Origin: Sphagnum compactum
Taxonomy: Eukaryota > Bryophyta > Sphagnopsida > Sphagnales
DNA length: 64,000 nucleotides
NCBI GenBank assembly: GCA_965153455.1
Contig: OZ234495.1
Coordinates: forward strand, 15,806,875 to 15,870,874
Reading direction: 5' to 3'
The notes under the pieces are model-generated. The model searched no databases and was not told where the DNA came from. It was given only the letters and a program-made list of their open reading frames with translations. The translations under genes were made by a program, and so were the position numbers. Numbering within the stretch: the stretch's first letter is position 1; each line of letters opens with the position of its first letter. Positions 61,661 to 64,000 of the stretch are shown piece after piece.

Positions 61661-64000
61661 TTAGACCATATCTTCAGGAGAGGAATTTGGAACTGGGTGA
61701 TTGCTGTTGCCTAGCAAAGGTTGCTGTTCATCACTGAGTTCTTTCACTTGAGAAGAAGAACCAGAACTGCTCTCTGGTACAGGGATCAATTTCACAATTG
61801 CAGCTATTGGCAAGCTCATGAATCCAATTGACACCGTGATCAACCATTGCTCCTTGCTTAATGGAACCGTGTGTGCAAACTTGCCCAAAAACTGGACCAT
61901 GATGAACTGGAAGACAACAGTGAACCCAATGACAAGTAGGAAAATCTTGTTGTTGAAAGTGTGCTTGAAGACATTGAACTTCTCCATTTCTCGTGCGTTT
62001 ACCTCATTGAAGACCTGCAACGCAAAGCAAACATCACTGTTTTTGACAAGACTTGTGCATGTGGGTATTTAGATGAGGAATTTGTGAACAAAACTCAACA
62101 CAGATCTCATCAAGAACAAAAGAAAGGCAAAAAAAGGAAAAAAAGGAAAGAAAGTACCCCCACCTGACAGAAGACAAAAGCATTGAAGATCATGGTGTTC
62201 AACAAAATGTCTGCATTTTTATCATTATCATTCAGATGCAGAATCTCCTTTCCCATGTATTGTAAAATGGCAAGAATAACCAACTGGTAGACGGCTTGCC
62301 CAATAATGTTACGCCACATCACATTGCTGATGAATGCAGCATAGCGCCCCACGGGTTTCCTCTTCATCAATTCTTCATAAGGTCGCTCAGTGGCCAGTGC
62401 CAAAGCACCCAATGTATCCATGATCAGATTCACCCAAAGTAGCTGAACTGCAGTGAGAGGTGCCGACCCTGTGTGCACCCACCACAGAAGACAAAAACAA
62501 AACTCCAGTCTAACTCAGTTGTCATTGTGAAAAAAAAAATCTTTAGTGAAATCTCCAAAATACAATTCCATGGGGCCATTTTCATTTCACAAAAATCAAG
62601 CACCACAAATGTGTTTTTACCTGTAATACAGGCAGAGGAGAAATTCAGAATAAGCGCCACAAGGTTGACAGTAAGTTGGAATTGCACAAATTTCTGAATG
62701 TTGGTGTACACTGAGCGACCCCATTTTGCCACATTCACAATTGTTGAAAAGTTGTCATCCAAAATCACCACATCTGCACTCTCTTTTGCCACCTGTGATC
62801 ATGACACCGTCTCCAACCAAACAGAAAAAAACCTCTTTTAGGACTTGTGGGATTTAGGGTTTGGCAGGGTCTCAAACTGAGTGCTCTTTTACTTGAGCAG
62901 CAGGAGGAGCTCCAAAAAGGATTGATGCAGCAGAGATGCAAATTCATCACAATGCGGAGGAGAAATATAATACATATTGAACAATTTTTTTTTCCCCAAG
63001 GATTCTTCTAGGAGAATCAGTGTTTTTTTTCACCTCAGTTCCAGCAATACCCATAGCTAATCCAATATCGGCTTCATGCAGTGCAGGAGCATCATTGGTG
63101 CCATCTCCTGTTGCAGCAACCACTTCCCCCATCTCCTTAAGGTCCCTGACCAATATCAGTTTGTCTGAAGGTGCAGACCTCGCCATCACCTGCACGGTGG
63201 AACAAACCACCAGAAAAAAAATTCACACAAAATCCATTACCTTTGCATACACTGTCAAAACCCATAAACCAGAAACCCTGAACTCCTGACACTTGAAACC
63301 AAGGGAGAAGAAAAAAAAACAATTCTGAAAGAAAAGCCTGGTGCTTCTTCTTCTCTGTAGTAGTCTGAGTCATATGCAGAGCTGAGGTTCTCATGGCTGA
63401 TTTTTTCAACCTGTAATTTGGGAATGCGTTTCTTCCTTGCATCGGAGTCCAACTTGCGAAACTCTGGTCCCTCGATGGCTTCTCCATCTTCAGTGAGGAT
63501 GCCACACTCATGTGCAATGGCTATGGCTGTGTTCAAGTTGTCACCTGTTACCATGCGCACCTTGATGCCTGCTTCATGGCAAAGCCTTACAGCGTCTTTC
63601 ACCCCAGGGCGCACAGGATCCTTAATTCCCACAATAGCTGCCAATACAAATCCCTTGTCAGGAATTGGCTCATTGCTGCCTGGAACCCTGTCCACCTTCC
63701 TGAAGGCTAAACACAGTGTTCGCAAAGCCTCATCCGCAAAGCTCCTTATGACTCCATTGAGATCCTTGAGTGTTGTTTCGTCAAGCTCCACAGTGCTGCC
63801 ATTTGCATCAACAGTCTTATCACATAACCCCAACACAATCTCTGATGCGCCTTTCCAGTGAGCAATCAACTCACCATTTTCTTGTTTCCCGACAACTCCC
63901 ATCCTCTTCCTCGTGGAGTTGAAAGGCTCCACTTTCAGCTTCTCACACTTGGAGCAAACTGCCTTGAAGTTCCCACCCAACTTCATACCGAATCCCAAGA
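61661..64000 (-). CDS. Autoinhibited Ca2+-ATPase (P2B type), 3' part of gene
   Basis: C-terminal 524 residues of a calmodulin-regulated Ca2+ pump that expels Ca2+ from the cytosol; the start lies beyond the right edge. Exons (-): 63411-64000 (open), 63034-63189, 62621-62792, 62164-62468 and 61661-62014, all GT-AG and in frame. The nucleotide-binding domain shows [14 protein letters not shown] and [10 protein letters not shown], the P domain shows [10 protein letters not shown] and [20 protein letters not shown], followed by [20 protein letters not shown]. Membrane segments 5-10 follow, with [19 protein letters not shown] in segment 6. The autophosphorylation site DKTGTLT is not in the window. 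The sequence follows the Arabidopsis ACA1/2/4/11 branch, in which the autoinhibitory, calmodulin-binding part is N-terminal and so is not visible. After IPVP there is an extra Ser-rich tail of about 37 residues. Confidence 0.95.

Noticed and set aside
1-64000. tRNA or rRNA genes
   Set aside because: I saw no convincing cloverleaf arms with A and B boxes and no rRNA-like segment, though without a scan a tRNA could be missed.

Overview
The window looks like nuclear DNA of a land plant. It carries spliced GT-AG genes for chloroplast proteins with transit peptides, a plant-type autoinhibited Ca2+-ATPase, a plant-type DHHC acyltransferase and a protein geranylgeranyltransferase beta subunit, separated by AT-rich spacers full of microsatellites, LTR and CACTA DNA. 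The TE load suggests a large genome, for example a fern, lycophyte or gymnosperm, but I cannot fix the lineage without a search.

Layout. 1-4.5 kb: AT-rich spacer with one less AT-rich, LTR-like island. 4.9-6.9 kb: a three-exon gene (+) for a 95-residue cysteine-rich protein I do not recognise. 8.8-9.3 kb: a dispersed repeat that recurs near 17.3, 19.9 and 41.4 kb. 9.6-11.8 kb: CCT8 (chaperonin subunit theta), unbroken by introns, behind a leader of degenerate tandem repeats. 13.6-16.5 kb (-): five-exon DHHC S-acyltransferase. 17.5-19.5 kb: repeat block with Helitron-like ends. 21.2-23.0 kb (-): three-exon thylakoid protein resembling MPH1. 24.7-26.8 kb (-): four-exon LHC-like (SEP/LIL type) membrane protein. 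27.9-51.6 kb: an old Ty1/copia element, split apart and filled with other DNA. That filling includes a 1.6-kb CACTA-like insertion, a retroelement remnant, an unidentified minus-strand ORF cluster, an FHA/coiled-coil gene copy with stop codons, and the C-terminus of a CACTA transposase with a CACTA-type right end. 55.3-60.1 kb: eleven-exon geranylgeranyltransferase I beta subunit (+), with a GC-AG first intron that holds three tandem 147-150 bp repeats. 61.7-64.0 kb (-): 3' part of a P2B Ca2+-ATPase that runs off the right edge.

The host genes are ordinary housekeeping or photosynthesis genes with no operon-like logic, but two thylakoid-protein genes (MPH1-like and LHC-like) sit next to each other on the same strand. 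Exon joins were worked out by hand from splice signals, reading phase and remembered family sequences. For the DHHC, MPH1-like, LHC-like, GGB and ACA genes the joined exons keep one open frame. The strongest candidates for something new are the small cysteine-rich protein with a twin CX3C core, the FHA/coiled-coil gene copy next to CACTA transposase sequence, and the repeated appearance of tandem repeats near 147 bp in gene-proximal DNA.
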